Assembly (NCBI GenBank): GCA_902766745.1
Contig: CACXES010000042.1
Location: 1 to 64,000 of the forward strand
DNA from: an uncultured Ruminococcus sp.
GTDB lineage: Bacteria; Bacillota; Clostridia; Monoglobales; Monoglobaceae
Direction of reading: 5' to 3'
Length of the DNA stretch: 64,000 nucleotides
In this document: positions 24,994 through 34,117 of the stretch, piece by piece
Layout: each line of letters begins with the position of its first letter
How positions within the stretch are numbered: position 1 is the stretch's first letter
Program-made: the position numbers and the translations under genes
Notes under the pieces: model-generated
Database searches by the model: none
Told to the model about the DNA's origin: nothing
What the model saw: only the letters and a program-made list of their open reading frames with translations

Positions 24994-25857
24994 TTACCTC
25001 CCAACCGCCGTACGGATGTCAAGAATATCATCCTCGGTCATAATTATACTTACCGTTCCGTCCAAATCCGTCCGCAAAATCGCAGAGCCGGCATTGTCCA
25101 AAGCCTTCAGCGTTCTTTCGGCCGGGTGTCCGAATCTGTTGTTTTTACCTACGCTGATTACCGACAGTGTCGGACTTACTGCGCTGATGAAGCTCTCCGA
25201 CGACGAATAGCTCGAGCCGTGATGCGGAACCTTAAGAATATCCGTATCCGAAAGCGGATTTTCAGCAAGCTGCTCTTCAAGCTTTTTGGTTGCGTCACCG
25301 GCGAACAATATCGAGTTGCTCCCTATATCACAGCGCAAGACCTGCATATTATCGTTTTCGTCACTGCTCTCTGCGTCCCCCGAGGAAAGAACCGTAAAGA
25401 CCGCACCGTCAATATCGACAACCTCCCCCTTTGACAAGGGATTTACAGGAATCCCGTGAGTCTCGGCTGCCCTCTCAACATCAGAATAGCCATCGGACTC
25501 TGCGGCACATTCGCCGACATACAGTCTTTCTATCTCCGTACCCTGTTCAATAAGCTCCACAATTCCGCCGACATGATCCTCCTGCATATGCGAGATAAAT
25601 GCCGCCGAAACCTTCGCTATTCCGTTTTGACGAAGAATATCGGTCAGCGCATATTTTCCGTTTTCGCTTGTGCCGCCGTCAATCAACACTGTTTTATAGT
25701 GCTTGGTCAGTATCACGGACGCATCACCTTGTCCTACGTCAGCAAAGATGACCTCAAAGCAGCCACGGCTGAAGAAAAGGATGCGTACAGCAAAAACTGC
25801 CACAACTGCGGCAAAAATATATGCGAAAATCAAAGCTGTACGCTTCCGACGGCTCAT
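24994..25857 (-). CDS. ComEC-like metallo-beta-lactamase-fold hydrolase
   Basis: About 287 residues. One N-terminal membrane helix (about 9-30) precedes a metallo-beta-lactamase fold like the C-terminal domain of the DNA-uptake protein ComEC: FADVGQGDAS, SHMQEDHVGG (metal ligands), ILFAGDA and KVPHHGSS. It lacks the multi-helix competence channel domain of full ComEC, so it is a membrane-anchored stand-alone hydrolase, possibly a nuclease or phosphodiesterase. Start at the ATG at 25857 behind GAGAGG. It is co-transcribed with holA. Confidence 0.82.
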   Translation of the reverse strand: MSRRKRTALIFAYIFAAVVAVFAVRILFFSRGCFEVIFADVGQGDASVILTKHYKTVLIDGGTSENGKYALTDILRQNGIAKVSAAFISHMQEDHVGGIVELIEQGTEIERLYVGECAAESDGYSDVERAAETHGIPVNPLSKGEVVDIDGAVFTVLSSGDAESSDENDNMQVLRCDIGSNSILFAGDATKKLEEQLAENPLSDTDILKVPHHGSSYSSSESFISAVSPTLSVISVGKNNRFGHPAERTLKALDNAGSAILRTDLDGTVSIIMTEDDILDIRTAVGR

Positions 25858-26021
25858 GCTCCACACCTCTCAAACACATATTGTACTTATGATATTCTAA
25901 CATATAAATTTGAAATTGGCAACTGAAAATTTCGTTTGTAAACAAATTGGTTTTAATGTTTTTTGCGAAGCAAGGGTTGACAATATATTCACGATGCAGT
26001 ATAATTTACAAGAGCCGCAGA

Positions 26022-26216
26022 ATTTCGGGATATGATTCAATTTGGTATGCAACGAATATCGAAATATACAATTATGTAAAGGCATATGATTCACTTGTAT
26101 TCAGTGCTGACGGGACAATGGTTTACAATCCGACATTGTACAAGATATGGTTTAGAACGGATAGTCAACTTTATTCCGTAAATTCAGGCGAAACCTTATG
26201 CCTGAACGAAAAATAA
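26022..26216 (+). pseudogene. C-terminal remnant, probably of a polysaccharide deacetylase
   Basis: An open stretch reads YDSIWYATNIEIYNYVKAYD and then VFSADGTMVYNPTLYKIWF, resembling the C-terminal part of clostridial polysaccharide deacetylases. No start, ribosome binding site or catalytic deacetylase domain precedes it. The frame upstream is unrelated low-quality sequence. I judge it a decayed fragment; the family call is from memory. The 250 nt after it contain only a small palindrome (26369-26388) and the tRNA promoter. Confidence 0.45.
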
Positions 26217-26402
26217 TTATATACGACTCACTTACATACTGTATTACACTTGGAGACAAACTGTACACTGACATTGTCTGCGGTGTTAATGCCGAGATAA
26301 ATACCGGTGTTTGTACCGGGCGATGAAGAAACCATGGGGTATGTTAAGAATGGGAAAATTTATAAAAATTCCGAAAAAATTTTCGGAAACCGGAAAAAGT
26401 TC

Positions 26403-26431
26403 TTGACTTTGCAGCATGGTTGTGATATAAT
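26403..26431 (+). promoter_or_regulatory. Promoter of tRNA-Leu
   Basis: TTGACT (26403-26408) and exact TATAAT (26426-26431), spacer 17 bp, 41 nt upstream of the tRNA. Confidence 0.85.
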
Positions 26432-26472
26432 ATGTAACGTTGCAGTGATGTGACACATAATACAGCGTATGT

Positions 26473-26559
26473 GCACCCGTGGCGGAATTGGCAGACGCGC
26501 ATGGTTCAGGTCCATGTGCTCGCAAGGGCATGGGAGTTCAAGTCTCCCCGGGTGCACCA
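26473..26559 (+). tRNA. tRNA-Leu, anticodon CAG
   Basis: An 87-nt class II tRNA. The acceptor stem GCACCCG pairs with CGGGTGC and is followed by an encoded ACCA. The anticodon loop TTCAGGT is closed by CATGG/CCATG and gives anticodon CAG (leucine, codon CUG). The long variable arm and the T-loop TTCAAGT are present. It is flanked by a promoter and a terminator, so it is a single-gene unit. Confidence 0.97.
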
Positions 26560-26563
26560 AAAT

Positions 26564-26602
26564 AAGAACCGTAATTTTGATACAAAATTGCGGTTCTTTT
26601 TT
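26564..26602 (+). terminator. Terminator of tRNA-Leu
   Basis: Arms AAGAACCGTAATTTT (26564-26578) and AAAATTGCGGTTCTT (26584-26598) pair with one wobble, followed by T residues, starting 5 nt after the tRNA. Confidence 0.93.
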
Positions 26603-26631
26603 GTCCGAAAAGTCTTTAATAATCTGCGCAA

Positions 26632-26676
26632 AGGGTGAGAGTATAAATCCGAAACTCGGTTTTATACTCTCACCCT
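26632..26676. repeat. Long palindrome between tRNA-Leu and ricT
   Basis: Perfect 16-bp arms (26632-26647 and 26661-26676) with a further CCGA/TCGG stem inside. There is no T run on the ricT strand, so it is a poor terminator. The arm sequence TTTTATACTCTCACCCTA recurs at 18542-18559. Confidence 0.75.
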
Positions 26677-26687
26677 ATGCTATATAT

Positions 26688-27836
26688 CTATTCTGCATCC
26701 GGATCGTCTGCGGACAAATGAATTATCGGTGCATTGGTCTTTTGATCTCCGCGGCTGTTCCGCGTACCTTTGTCATTCCTTCTGCGCCCGGCATTTCTCT
26801 CGCCTCTGCCTCTCCGTTCGCCCCGATTCGGCGCATCACCTTTATCGCCGCTGCCGCTGTTTGAAGCTTCAATGCTCTCTGCATCTGTCCTCTTGCTCCG
26901 TCCTCGCTTATCACGGCGACGTTTCGGTCTGCTTCTGTGCAGCGCTTCGGAACTTTCATTTTCAGGCTGCTCCTCCGGCAATTCCGGCACAGCCACATCC
27001 TCTGCGCTTTCAGCCTTAGTGACCCGAACCTCGTCGGAATTGATGTCCGCCACCTTATAGTTTGCAAAGCGAACAGCGTCACCGTTGTCAAACTTAACCT
27101 TTACCTCGCCCTTAAGCGTTGCAACATCAACCACAAGCCCCTTTCCGTCAGGTGTATCGATAAGGGCTCCCTTATTCGGGAGCTTTTTCAGCATTTCATC
27201 ATACACGTTCTGCTCGTATTGCAGGCAGCACATAAGCCTGCCGCAGATACCCGAAATCTTTGTGGGGTTAAGCGACAATCCCTGCTCCTTCGCCATCTTT
27301 ATCGAAACGGGCTTAAAGTCGTCCAAAAACGTGCCGCAGCACACATATCTTCCGCAGATACCGAAGCTCCCGAGCTGTCGTGCCTCATCACGAACGCCTA
27401 TCTGCCGAAGTTCAATCCTCGTATGGAAAATCCCGGCAAGCGACTTTACCAACTCGCGGAAGTCAACACGTCCGTCAGCGGTAAAGTAGAAAATTATCTT
27501 GTTTCTGTCAAATGTGTACTCAACATCCACAAGCTTCATATCAATTCCGTGCTCCGCAATTTTCTCGTTGGCAATTATGAAGGCTTCCTTTTCCTTCTCC
27601 TTATTCTCCTTTAGACGTGCAAAATCGTCCTCTTCAGCTATTCTGATAATCGGCTTAAGCGGCGGGACAATCTCCGAATCCTCAACCTCAGAATTTGGCA
27701 TAACAACATGTCCCATTTCCACGCCTCGGGCGGTTTCTACCAGGATTCTCGTCCCGACGCTGATTTTTTCGCCCTTGGGGTCAAAATAATAGATTTTGCC
27801 TGCGTTGTTAAAACGCACTCCTATAACTTCTACCAT
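26688..27836 (-). CDS. ricT: PSP1-domain protein RicT (YaaT)
   Basis: About 382 residues. The PSP1 core holds the cysteine signature of RicT: FGICGRYVCC and ISGICGRLMCC. In Bacillus, RicT with RicA and RicF forms an iron-sulfur complex that affects RNase Y-dependent mRNA maturation, sporulation and competence. The last 110 residues are a low-complexity Arg/Lys-rich tail (RPKRRRDKRGRSKR), unusual for the family and suggestive of RNA binding. The ATG at 27836 follows GGGAGG and lies inside the 3' end of holB (29-nt overlap), so translation is coupled. The holB-yaaT order is conserved in Firmicutes. Confidence 0.92.
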   Translation of the reverse strand: MVEVIGVRFNNAGKIYYFDPKGEKISVGTRILVETARGVEMGHVVMPNSEVEDSEIVPPLKPIIRIAEEDDFARLKENKEKEKEAFIIANEKIAEHGIDMKLVDVEYTFDRNKIIFYFTADGRVDFRELVKSLAGIFHTRIELRQIGVRDEARQLGSFGICGRYVCCGTFLDDFKPVSIKMAKEQGLSLNPTKISGICGRLMCCLQYEQNVYDEMLKKLPNKGALIDTPDGKGLVVDVATLKGEVKVKFDNGDAVRFANYKVADINSDEVRVTKAESAEDVAVPELPEEQPENESSEALHRSRPKRRRDKRGRSKRTDAESIEASNSGSGDKGDAPNRGERRGRGERNAGRRRNDKGTRNSRGDQKTNAPIIHLSADDPDAE

Positions 27837-28800
27837 GTATTTCCTCCCAAAATTCAAAAGCCATACACTGTACGGCGATTGAATAATTCGCATTTCTACC
27901 TATTGCAAGCGTATATTTTGTAACAATCTCACAAAGTCTGAACGCCGCCTCACGGGTAACGGCACGACCGAACCGCTTCAGCTCCTCTGCCTTATCCGCA
28001 TTTACCTCCACAGCTCCTCCGCACTTTATATGAAGAACATCCTCAAACCACGTTGACAAAACCTCAAGTATTTCCTTGATTTGCGGCTTGTTTTGTTTTA
28101 AAAACTTAATAAAATCATAAAGCGGCCGCTTCTCGGTTTTCATACAGTTCATCAGACAGCCGATGACCGTATCTCTTTGCGCTATGGCTTCATCGTCCTC
28201 GCTGAGTTCAAGTGCCCTGCCTATGCTTCCGCCGCTTATTGCCGCCAGAACGGCAGCACGTTCCGCCGAAACACCGGCCTTTTCAACGAGGTAACTCTCG
28301 ACCTGAGCACGCTCCAACGGCTGAAATCTGACAATAATCGCACGGGAACGAATTGTCTGCAAAAGGCTGTTGGCGTTGTCCGTTATCATTATTATTGTAC
28401 AATATGGCGGCGGCTCCTCAAATATTTTAAGAAGGCTGTTCTGCGCCGGCGGAGCCATACGCTCGGAGTCAGGGATAATATACACCTTTCTGTCGCTCAT
28501 ATACGGCCTTGTATATACATCCTTTTTCAAGGCTCGCACCGCATCAATGGAAAGTCCCGGCGTTTTCTTTTTTGTATCGCCGAAGCGTGCGTTATCCGCA
28601 ACGGCAATATCCGGATTGCTGTCTGCGTCATACTTGCCTCCGCAGCCTGACACAAGGGCAGCAAAAGCCTTTGCAGCAGTCTTTCGTCCGACGCCCGACT
28701 TGCCTTCAAAGATGTAGGCATGACTGACCGTTCCCGATGCCGCCGTATCCGCAAGCAGCTTTCGTACAATCTCATGACCGACAACCGTGTCCATGCTCAT
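27808..28800 (-). CDS. holB: DNA polymerase III delta-prime subunit
   Basis: 330 residues, AAA+ clamp-loader subunit. The P-loop-like GKSGVGRKTAAKAF is at about 33, with KVYIIPDSERMAPPAQNSLLKIFEEPP (read in two parts: PDSERMAPPAQNSLLK, then IFEEPP) and sensor IRSRAIIVRFQPL. The length and single AAA+ module fit delta-prime better than tau/gamma. The start ATG is 8-9 nt after GGAGG. The gene for glycyl-tRNA synthetase ends 67 nt upstream on the same strand. Confidence 0.9.
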   Translation of the reverse strand: MSMDTVVGHEIVRKLLADTAASGTVSHAYIFEGKSGVGRKTAAKAFAALVSGCGGKYDADSNPDIAVADNARFGDTKKKTPGLSIDAVRALKKDVYTRPYMSDRKVYIIPDSERMAPPAQNSLLKIFEEPPPYCTIIMITDNANSLLQTIRSRAIIVRFQPLERAQVESYLVEKAGVSAERAAVLAAISGGSIGRALELSEDDEAIAQRDTVIGCLMNCMKTEKRPLYDFIKFLKQNKPQIKEILEVLSTWFEDVLHIKCGGAVEVNADKAEELKRFGRAVTREAAFRLCEIVTKYTLAIGRNANYSIAVQCMAFEFWEEIHGRSYRSAF

Positions 28801-28867
28801 ACGCCCACACCTCCGTATCCTTCATCTCTCTCCAAGACAGTCCGCACAGAGCCTGCCTCTACCGGAA

Positions 28868-30250
28868 TCAGAATCTGATTCCGGTTCTGATATACTCTAC
28901 CAAGTCCTCTATCTTAACTCTTTCCTGCTCCATGGAATCACGGTGACGAATGGTTACGCTTCCGTCCTCCTCCGAGTCAAAGTCATAGGTTATGCAATAG
29001 GGTGTTCCGATCTCGTCCTGTCTGCGGTAACGCTTTCCTATACTTCCGGATTCGTCAAATTCACACATAAATTCCGAAGCCAGAACCGAATACACCTCGC
29101 GCGCCTTATCCGACAGCTTTTTGGAAAGCGGCAAAACAGCCGCCTTAATCGGAGCAAGTGCCGGATGCAGATGCATAACCGTACGCACATCATTTTTCTC
29201 GGGATCTACTATCTCCTCATCATATGCTTCAACCAGGAACGCCAAAGCCACACGGTCTGCGCCCAGCGACGGCTCTATGCAGTACGGAATATATTTTTCG
29301 CCGCTTTCGGGATCGGTATACTCCATTTTTTCGCCGCTGAACTCGCTGTGCTGCTTTAAGTCAAAGTCGGTTCTGTCGGCAATGCCCCAAAGCTCACCCC
29401 AGCCGAAGGGGAACATAAATTCAATATCGGTGGTTGCGTTGCTGTAGTGCGACAGCTCCTCCTGTTCGTGGTCACGGAGCTTAATATTCTCCTCCGCAAT
29501 GCCAAGCGACAAAAGGAAGTTCTTGCAGTAGTCCTTCCAGTATTTAAACCACTCCAAATCCGTGCCCGGCTTACAGAAGAACTCCAGCTCCATCTGCTCA
29601 AACTCTCGGGTTCTGAAGGTGAAGTTGCCCGGGGTGATTTCGTTTCTGAACGACTTACCTACCTGACCTATACCAAAGGGAATCTTCTTTCTCGAGGTAC
29701 GCTGAACACTCTTGAAGTTTACGAAAATACCCTGCGCCGTTTCGGGACGGAGGTATATTTCATTCTTGCTGTCCTCGGTAACGCCCTGAAACGTCTTGAA
29801 CATAAGGTTAAACTTGCGTATATCCGTGAAATTATGCTTTCCGCATTCGGGACAGGGGATATTGTTATCTTCAATATACTGCATCATCTTCTCGTCAGAC
29901 CAGCCGTCCGCCGAAACGCCTGCCGCATCCTCGATAAGCTTGTCCGCACGGAAGCGTGCCTTACACTCCTTACAATCCATAAGCGGATCCGAAAAGCCGC
30001 CCACATGACCGGATGCAACCCATGTCTTCGGATTCATCAGTATCGCCGCATCAAGACCTACGTTATACGGGCTCTCCTGTATAAACTTCTTCCACCATGC
30101 ACGCTTTACATTGTTCTTGAACTCTACGCCCAAGGGACCGTAATCCCATGTGTTCGCAAGACCGCCGTAAATTTCCGAGCCGGGGTATATAAATCCTCTG
30201 CCCTTGCAAAGAGCAACTATTTTCTCCATTGTCTTTTCAGTATTTTTCAT
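28868..30250 (-). CDS. glyQS: Glycyl-tRNA synthetase, single-chain dimeric type
   Basis: 460 residues, class II. Motifs: [20 protein letters not shown] near the N-terminus, [16 protein letters not shown] (motif 2), [13 protein letters not shown] (motif 3) and the C-terminal anticodon-binding domain from about 360. [13 protein letters not shown]...CPECGKHNF pair of Cys2 knuckles in the insertion may bind zinc. It charges tRNA-Gly. The 5' leader is only about 50 nt long, too short for the T-box often found on synthetase genes. Confidence 0.96.
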   Translation of the reverse strand: MKNTEKTMEKIVALCKGRGFIYPGSEIYGGLANTWDYGPLGVEFKNNVKRAWWKKFIQESPYNVGLDAAILMNPKTWVASGHVGGFSDPLMDCKECKARFRADKLIEDAAGVSADGWSDEKMMQYIEDNNIPCPECGKHNFTDIRKFNLMFKTFQGVTEDSKNEIYLRPETAQGIFVNFKSVQRTSRKKIPFGIGQVGKSFRNEITPGNFTFRTREFEQMELEFFCKPGTDLEWFKYWKDYCKNFLLSLGIAEENIKLRDHEQEELSHYSNATTDIEFMFPFGWGELWGIADRTDFDLKQHSEFSGEKMEYTDPESGEKYIPYCIEPSLGADRVALAFLVEAYDEEIVDPEKNDVRTVMHLHPALAPIKAAVLPLSKKLSDKAREVYSVLASEFMCEFDESGSIGKRYRRQDEIGTPYCITYDFDSEEDGSVTIRHRDSMEQERVKIEDLVEYIRTGIRF

Positions 30251-30301
30251 ATTGTATCAACCTTTCTGAAATCCTTGCGTCCGAATTTTGCATATATAAC
30301 T

Positions 30302-30330
30302 ATTATAATATAATATAATGATAATTTCAA
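30302..30330 (-). promoter_or_regulatory. Promoter of glyQS
   Basis: On the minus strand TTGAAA (30330-30325) and TATAAT (30307-30302), spacer 17 bp, about 50 nt upstream of the start. Confidence 0.75.
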
Positions 30331-30357
30331 GCCCGAACCGCAATATTTTTCTGCATA

Positions 30358-32316
30358 TTAAAGCTTATTCAGTATTCTCCACATAATCAGGGCAACCTCC
30401 ACACGGCTGGCGTAACCCTTGGGGTTAATCGTACCGTCGCCGTAACCGCCCATAAGTCCGTTGCTCACGCACGCCGCCATGGCATCTCTCGCATAGAAAT
30501 ATATGTCGTTTCTGTCAGAGAACTCATTCAGTACGCCGGTATTCGGAATACTGGTTATCATCCCCTCAGAGTGCAGCACCCGATAAACAAGGCTCGCCAT
30601 ATCCTCACGGGTGATTTTTGCGTCCGGGTCAAAGTTGTTGTCGCCGACTCCGGTGGCAATCCCCAGTGCCTTCGCCGCACCTATTTCATTATAATAGTAT
30701 TTACCCGGGTACACATCGTCAAAATTATCGGTGAACTCCGCACTCTTTCCGAGCACACGGAAGAGAAGAACCGTCGTGTCCGCTCTGGTAATCTTCGCAT
30801 CGGGGTCGAACTCCGTCTCGCTTCTGCCCTTTATGATTCCTCTTGACGCAAGACCGTTTATGGCATCCATCGCCCACCAGTAGCCATCCAGATCGGTGAA
30901 CTTATTCTTATATTCGCCGTCCGGCTCCGCAGACACATCGCCGCTCGAGCTGAGCGAGGAGTCGCCGTTTCCGCCGCCCGGCGCAGCCTGTGATTCATCC
31001 ACAAGCGGCGGCGGAGATGTTTCTCCTCCTGCCGCATTGGTGTCACTGCTGTTATCCGCATCGCCGTTTACCATAACCGCTCCGCCGGGGGCTTCGGCAG
31101 ACTCGCCGTTAAGCTCCTGCATAAGTGCATAAATTGCCGAATTTTCAATAAAATCGTTATAGGTGAAGAAGCAGTAGCCGCTGATATTCGGGTTTGCTCT
31201 GCCATTTAACACATGCGTGCGAAGCTCGTTTGTACCGTTGTCGCCCGTCCACGCCGGCAGAGTGCTCGAGGTGGTTCTGTACGCACCCTCGCCTATGTAA
31301 AGTCTGACATCGGTGCCTGCGACAACCTCTGACCACCAGTCGCAAAGCACGCTGTAATCCGCCGCCGCATAGCCTATATTCCAGTAAATCTGAGGCATGA
31401 TATAGTCTACCCAGCCGTTCTTTACCCAACCTCTGGAGTCGGCGTATATAGTCGTATACGAGCCGCCGCCGTTGGTGTCGCTGCCCTCTGCCATCTCGCT
31501 TTTATTCGCCCAGATACCTCTCGGGCTTATTCCGAACTGTATCGCAGGCTTTATTGCGTGAAGTCTTTCATCCATTGTTTTTACAAGCCTATCCACGTTG
31601 GATCGGCGCCATGCATCTCTGTCGGGATATTCGTCCTTATAATACGAATACGCCGTATCATCATTGAAGCCTCCGCTCGGATAGAAGTAATCATCCATGT
31701 GCAGACCGTCGACATCATAATTTTGAACTATCTCCTCCGCACCGCGCACTATCAGGTCAATAGCCTCGCTGTCCGCAGGGTTGTAGTACATCTTCCCGTC
31801 ACCGTCAGTCATAACAAGGTTCGGATTAAGAACAGCGGGATTGCTCTTTGCAAGATACGGGTTATCGGAGGCGGTGTTGGTAATCCTGTAAGGATTTATC
31901 CATGCATGGAGCTGTATCCCCCTTGCGTGCGCCTCGGCTACGGCAAATTCAAGGGGATCAAAGCCGCCGTCCGGCGCTAAGCCCTGCGTTCCGGTAAGGT
32001 ACTTTGACCACGGGAATATTGACGACTTATAAAATGCATCGCCGCAGGGTCTAACCTGGAAAAACACTGCATTAAAGCCCATTGCCTTACAATTATCCAA
32101 AATACGGGTCATTTCGCTTTTCAATGTATCAGGGTTTGTGGTCTGCCTCGACGGATAGTCAATATTTCCGACAGTTGACACCCATACTCCTCTCAGCTCC
32201 TCCGCTCCGTCGGCAAACACCTTAGCTGAGCCGGGGTTATAAAACCCTGCCGCCGACAGTGCTGCACAAATCACCAGAGCAATTATCCGCAGTCCGAATG
32301 TCATGTTTTTGTTCAT
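30358..32316 (-). CDS. GH10-like (YngK/UPF0748) hydrolase with three SLH domains
   Basis: About 652 residues. A signal peptide (cleavage near VFADG) leads to a glycosyl-hydrolase-10-like domain (about 35-400): LRGVWVSTVGNIDYPS, FNAVFFQVRPCGDAFY, LHAWINPYRI and GLHMDDYFYP. A Ser/Gly/Asp linker (about 410-475) precedes three SLH repeats (about 480-650; each has an ITRADTTVLLFRVLG-type core). SLH modules hold proteins on pyruvylated wall polymer, so the enzyme should sit on the cell surface. Substrate unknown; peptidoglycan or another wall glycan is often suggested for the family. The ATG at 32316 has AAAGGA at suitable distance. Confidence 0.9.
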   Translation of the reverse strand: MNKNMTFGLRIIALVICAALSAAGFYNPGSAKVFADGAEELRGVWVSTVGNIDYPSRQTTNPDTLKSEMTRILDNCKAMGFNAVFFQVRPCGDAFYKSSIFPWSKYLTGTQGLAPDGGFDPLEFAVAEAHARGIQLHAWINPYRITNTASDNPYLAKSNPAVLNPNLVMTDGDGKMYYNPADSEAIDLIVRGAEEIVQNYDVDGLHMDDYFYPSGGFNDDTAYSYYKDEYPDRDAWRRSNVDRLVKTMDERLHAIKPAIQFGISPRGIWANKSEMAEGSDTNGGGSYTTIYADSRGWVKNGWVDYIMPQIYWNIGYAAADYSVLCDWWSEVVAGTDVRLYIGEGAYRTTSSTLPAWTGDNGTNELRTHVLNGRANPNISGYCFFTYNDFIENSAIYALMQELNGESAEAPGGAVMVNGDADNSSDTNAAGGETSPPPLVDESQAAPGGGNGDSSLSSSGDVSAEPDGEYKNKFTDLDGYWWAMDAINGLASRGIIKGRSETEFDPDAKITRADTTVLLFRVLGKSAEFTDNFDDVYPGKYYYNEIGAAKALGIATGVGDNNFDPDAKITREDMASLVYRVLHSEGMITSIPNTGVLNEFSDRNDIYFYARDAMAACVSNGLMGGYGDGTINPKGYASRVEVALIMWRILNKL

Positions 32317-32365
32317 AAATATCATTCCTTTCTCAAGCTGCAGCAGACAGCTTGTACTCTCTGTT

Positions 32366-32459
32366 ACAGTCTATGAACATTCCGCTTTAAATAATACTTT
32401 GTATGTCAAATTTATGTAATTTATTAATATAATAATGCATAAATTTATACATAGACTGT
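32366..32459. repeat. Nested inverted repeats in a divergent promoter region
   Basis: Outer arms ACAGTCTATG/CATAGACTGT (32366-32375, 32450-32459) enclose inner arms AAATTTATG/CATAAATTT (32408-32416, 32438-32446). The 327-nt region separates the divergently transcribed SLH-hydrolase and DUF4190-like genes. A protein-binding or structured leader element is possible. Confidence 0.5.
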
Positions 32460-32582
32460 CATAAGTATATCATAGTTTATCAAAAAAATCAAATTAAATT
32501 AGCATTACACATAAAATTTTTGCTTATACATTATCATTTTACACAATTTGACCATTCAGTCAAATTCATGTCAAAAAATTTG

Positions 32583-32611
32583 TTGACTTTTGGTATATAT
32601 TATGATATACT
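32583..32611 (+). promoter_or_regulatory. Promoter of the DUF4190-like gene
   Basis: TTGACT (32583-32588) and TATACT (32606-32611), spacer 17 bp; the Shine-Dalgarno GAAGGGAGAG and start codon follow within 33 nt. Confidence 0.8.
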
Positions 32612-32643
32612 CAAATTAAATCTATTGAAGGGAGAGATTTGCA

Positions 32644-33162
32644 ATGGATGAATTCAATAACAACAACGGTATGCCTAACGATGGTATGCCGAACGATGGT
32701 ATGCCGAACGATGGTATGCCGAACAACGGTATGCCGAACGACGGCGGATTCAACGGATATCAGAATCCGGAAGGAATGGATCCCAACTACGGCATGGATC
32801 CCAACTACGGCATGAATCCCAACTACAATATGCCGCCGAGTGACGGAAAGGGAATGTCAATTGCCGCTATGATTTTGGGGATTGTCGGAATTGTCAGCTT
32901 TTTTGTGAGTGCAATTCCCGGCATTGGGGTAATAGGCTTTATCTGCGCTATCCTCGGCATTATTTTCGGTGTTAAGGGCCGCAAAAAGTCTACAATGGCT
33001 TACGGCAGACCCTCGGGTGCCGCAACCGCCGGCTTGGTTCTCGGTATCATAGGCGTTGCCTTTGCTTCAATCGGTCTGATCTGCGGTATCTGTGTTTGTG
33101 CAGGTATCGGCGCAGCCGGTCTTGCCGGACTTGAATCTATCGATCCGTCCATATTTAACTGA
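32644..33162 (+). CDS. DUF4190-like membrane protein with repetitive N-terminus
   Basis: 172 residues. The N-terminal 65 residues are a low-complexity tail: five GMPND/GMPNN units (15-bp tandem repeats), then three DPNYGM/NPNY units. Two glycine-rich membrane hairpins follow (about 70-105 and 122-155), with the basic loop KGRKKSTMAYGRPSG between them, as in DUF4190 proteins. Function unknown; the family is common in Gram-positives. It has its own promoter and terminator. Confidence 0.8.
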   Translation: MDEFNNNNGMPNDGMPNDGMPNDGMPNNGMPNDGGFNGYQNPEGMDPNYGMDPNYGMNPNYNMPPSDGKGMSIAAMILGIVGIVSFFVSAIPGIGVIGFICAILGIIFGVKGRKKSTMAYGRPSGAATAGLVLGIIGVAFASIGLICGICVCAGIGAAGLAGLESIDPSIFN

Positions 33163-33180
33163 GTTTATACTTAGTCTATG

Positions 33181-33224
33181 ACGCTGCAGCGGACAGATTT
33201 TACTCCTCCGCTGCGGCGTTTTTC
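33181..33224 (+). terminator. Terminator of the DUF4190-like gene
   Basis: Arms ACGCTGCAGCGGA (33181-33193) and TCCGCTGCGGCGT (33207-33219) pair with one wobble, followed by a run of T. Confidence 0.9.
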
Positions 33225-33253
33225 TTGCAAATAATATGTAGTGGTGATAAATA

Positions 33254-34048
33254 ATGTATCCGATAATTTCCGTATTCGGCAAAATAATATCCATGTACGC
33301 CGTTATGTCGGTCATAGGCTTGCTTACGTCAGGCGTGTACTTCTGCCGTCAAATCCGAATGTACGGTCTTGATGACAACGATGCGATTATATGGCTGCTG
33401 GTGACCTGTGTCGGCATTCTGCTTGGCGGCCACATAATGTTTGCCGTCACAAATCTCGATAAATTCTATATGTATTCAGAGGTCGGAGGGTTTAAGGACT
33501 TTATAAACACAAGTGTACAATTCTTCGGCGGCTCGGTATTTTACGGCGGTCTTATCGGCGGAATGATTTTCGCCTCGGTTTGGATAAGGCTTAAAAATCT
33601 GGATTTTAAGGCTTACGCCGATATAATGGCATCCGCCGCTCCGCTCTTTCACAGCTTTGCCCGTGTCGGCTGCTTCCTCGGCGGCTGCTGCTTCGGGATT
33701 GAATCACACTTCGGCTTTACGGTACACGGTAATGTTTTATCCCCGGCCGTAAACGATGTATGCCGATTCCCCGTCCAGCTTCTCGAGGCCGCCTTAAACC
33801 TTGTGCTGTTCGTAATATTCAGACATCTGCTGAAAAAGGAACGCTTTAAGGGAGGGCTGTTTCCGATGTACCTACTCTCGTACTCGGTTATTCGCTTCTG
33901 TGACGAATTTCTGCGCGGTGACATAATCCGCGGCCATGTCGGTCTGCTTTCCACCTCGCAGTGGATAAGCATTTATATTGCAATTCTCGGCACGGTATGG
34001 ATCATCATTTCCCGGAAAATAAAGTGCAGTGCTGCGCTCCGAAAATAA
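33254..34048 (+). CDS. lgt: Prolipoprotein diacylglyceryl transferase family protein
   Basis: 264 residues with about seven membrane helices. Lgt transfers diacylglycerol from phosphatidylglycerol to the lipobox cysteine of exported lipoproteins. The family signature HSFARVGCFLGGCCFG and the RFPVQLLEA motif are present. The conserved loop reads VFYGGLIGG, with Tyr where many Lgt have His (FHGGLIG). That could mark a divergent Lgt or a specialised paralogue. The Shine-Dalgarno is weak (GGTG). The predicted lipoprotein at 61844 would be a substrate of such an enzyme. Confidence 0.82.
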   Translation: MYPIISVFGKIISMYAVMSVIGLLTSGVYFCRQIRMYGLDDNDAIIWLLVTCVGILLGGHIMFAVTNLDKFYMYSEVGGFKDFINTSVQFFGGSVFYGGLIGGMIFASVWIRLKNLDFKAYADIMASAAPLFHSFARVGCFLGGCCFGIESHFGFTVHGNVLSPAVNDVCRFPVQLLEAALNLVLFVIFRHLLKKERFKGGLFPMYLLSYSVIRFCDEFLRGDIIRGHVGLLSTSQWISIYIAILGTVWIIISRKIKCSAALRK

Positions 34049-34061
34049 ACATTGTATATAT

Positions 34062-34112
34062 AAAGCGTAACGGTTCATTCCGCTCTTTTACGGAGCAGGG
34101 CCGTTACGCTTT
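34062..34112. terminator. Bidirectional terminator between lgt and tsaD
   Basis: Twelve-base arms AAAGCGTAACGG/CCGTTACGCTTT (34062-34073, 34101-34112) with an inner CCGCTC...ACGGAG stem. T/A runs on both sides suit both converging genes. Confidence 0.9.
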
Positions 34113-34117
34113 TGTTA

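Noticed and set aside
26469-26864. Open frame running through tRNA-Leu into ricT
   Set aside because: It starts inside the tRNA and continues antisense to ricT; a shadow frame.
26688-27836. Frame error in the Arg-rich tail of ricT
   Set aside because: The low-complexity basic tail looked odd, but codon usage is even and the frame closes normally; a genuine disordered tail is more likely.
30251-30357. Possible T-box upstream of glyQS
   Set aside because: The promoter is only about 50 nt from the start codon and no GGTGGNACCGCG core is present.
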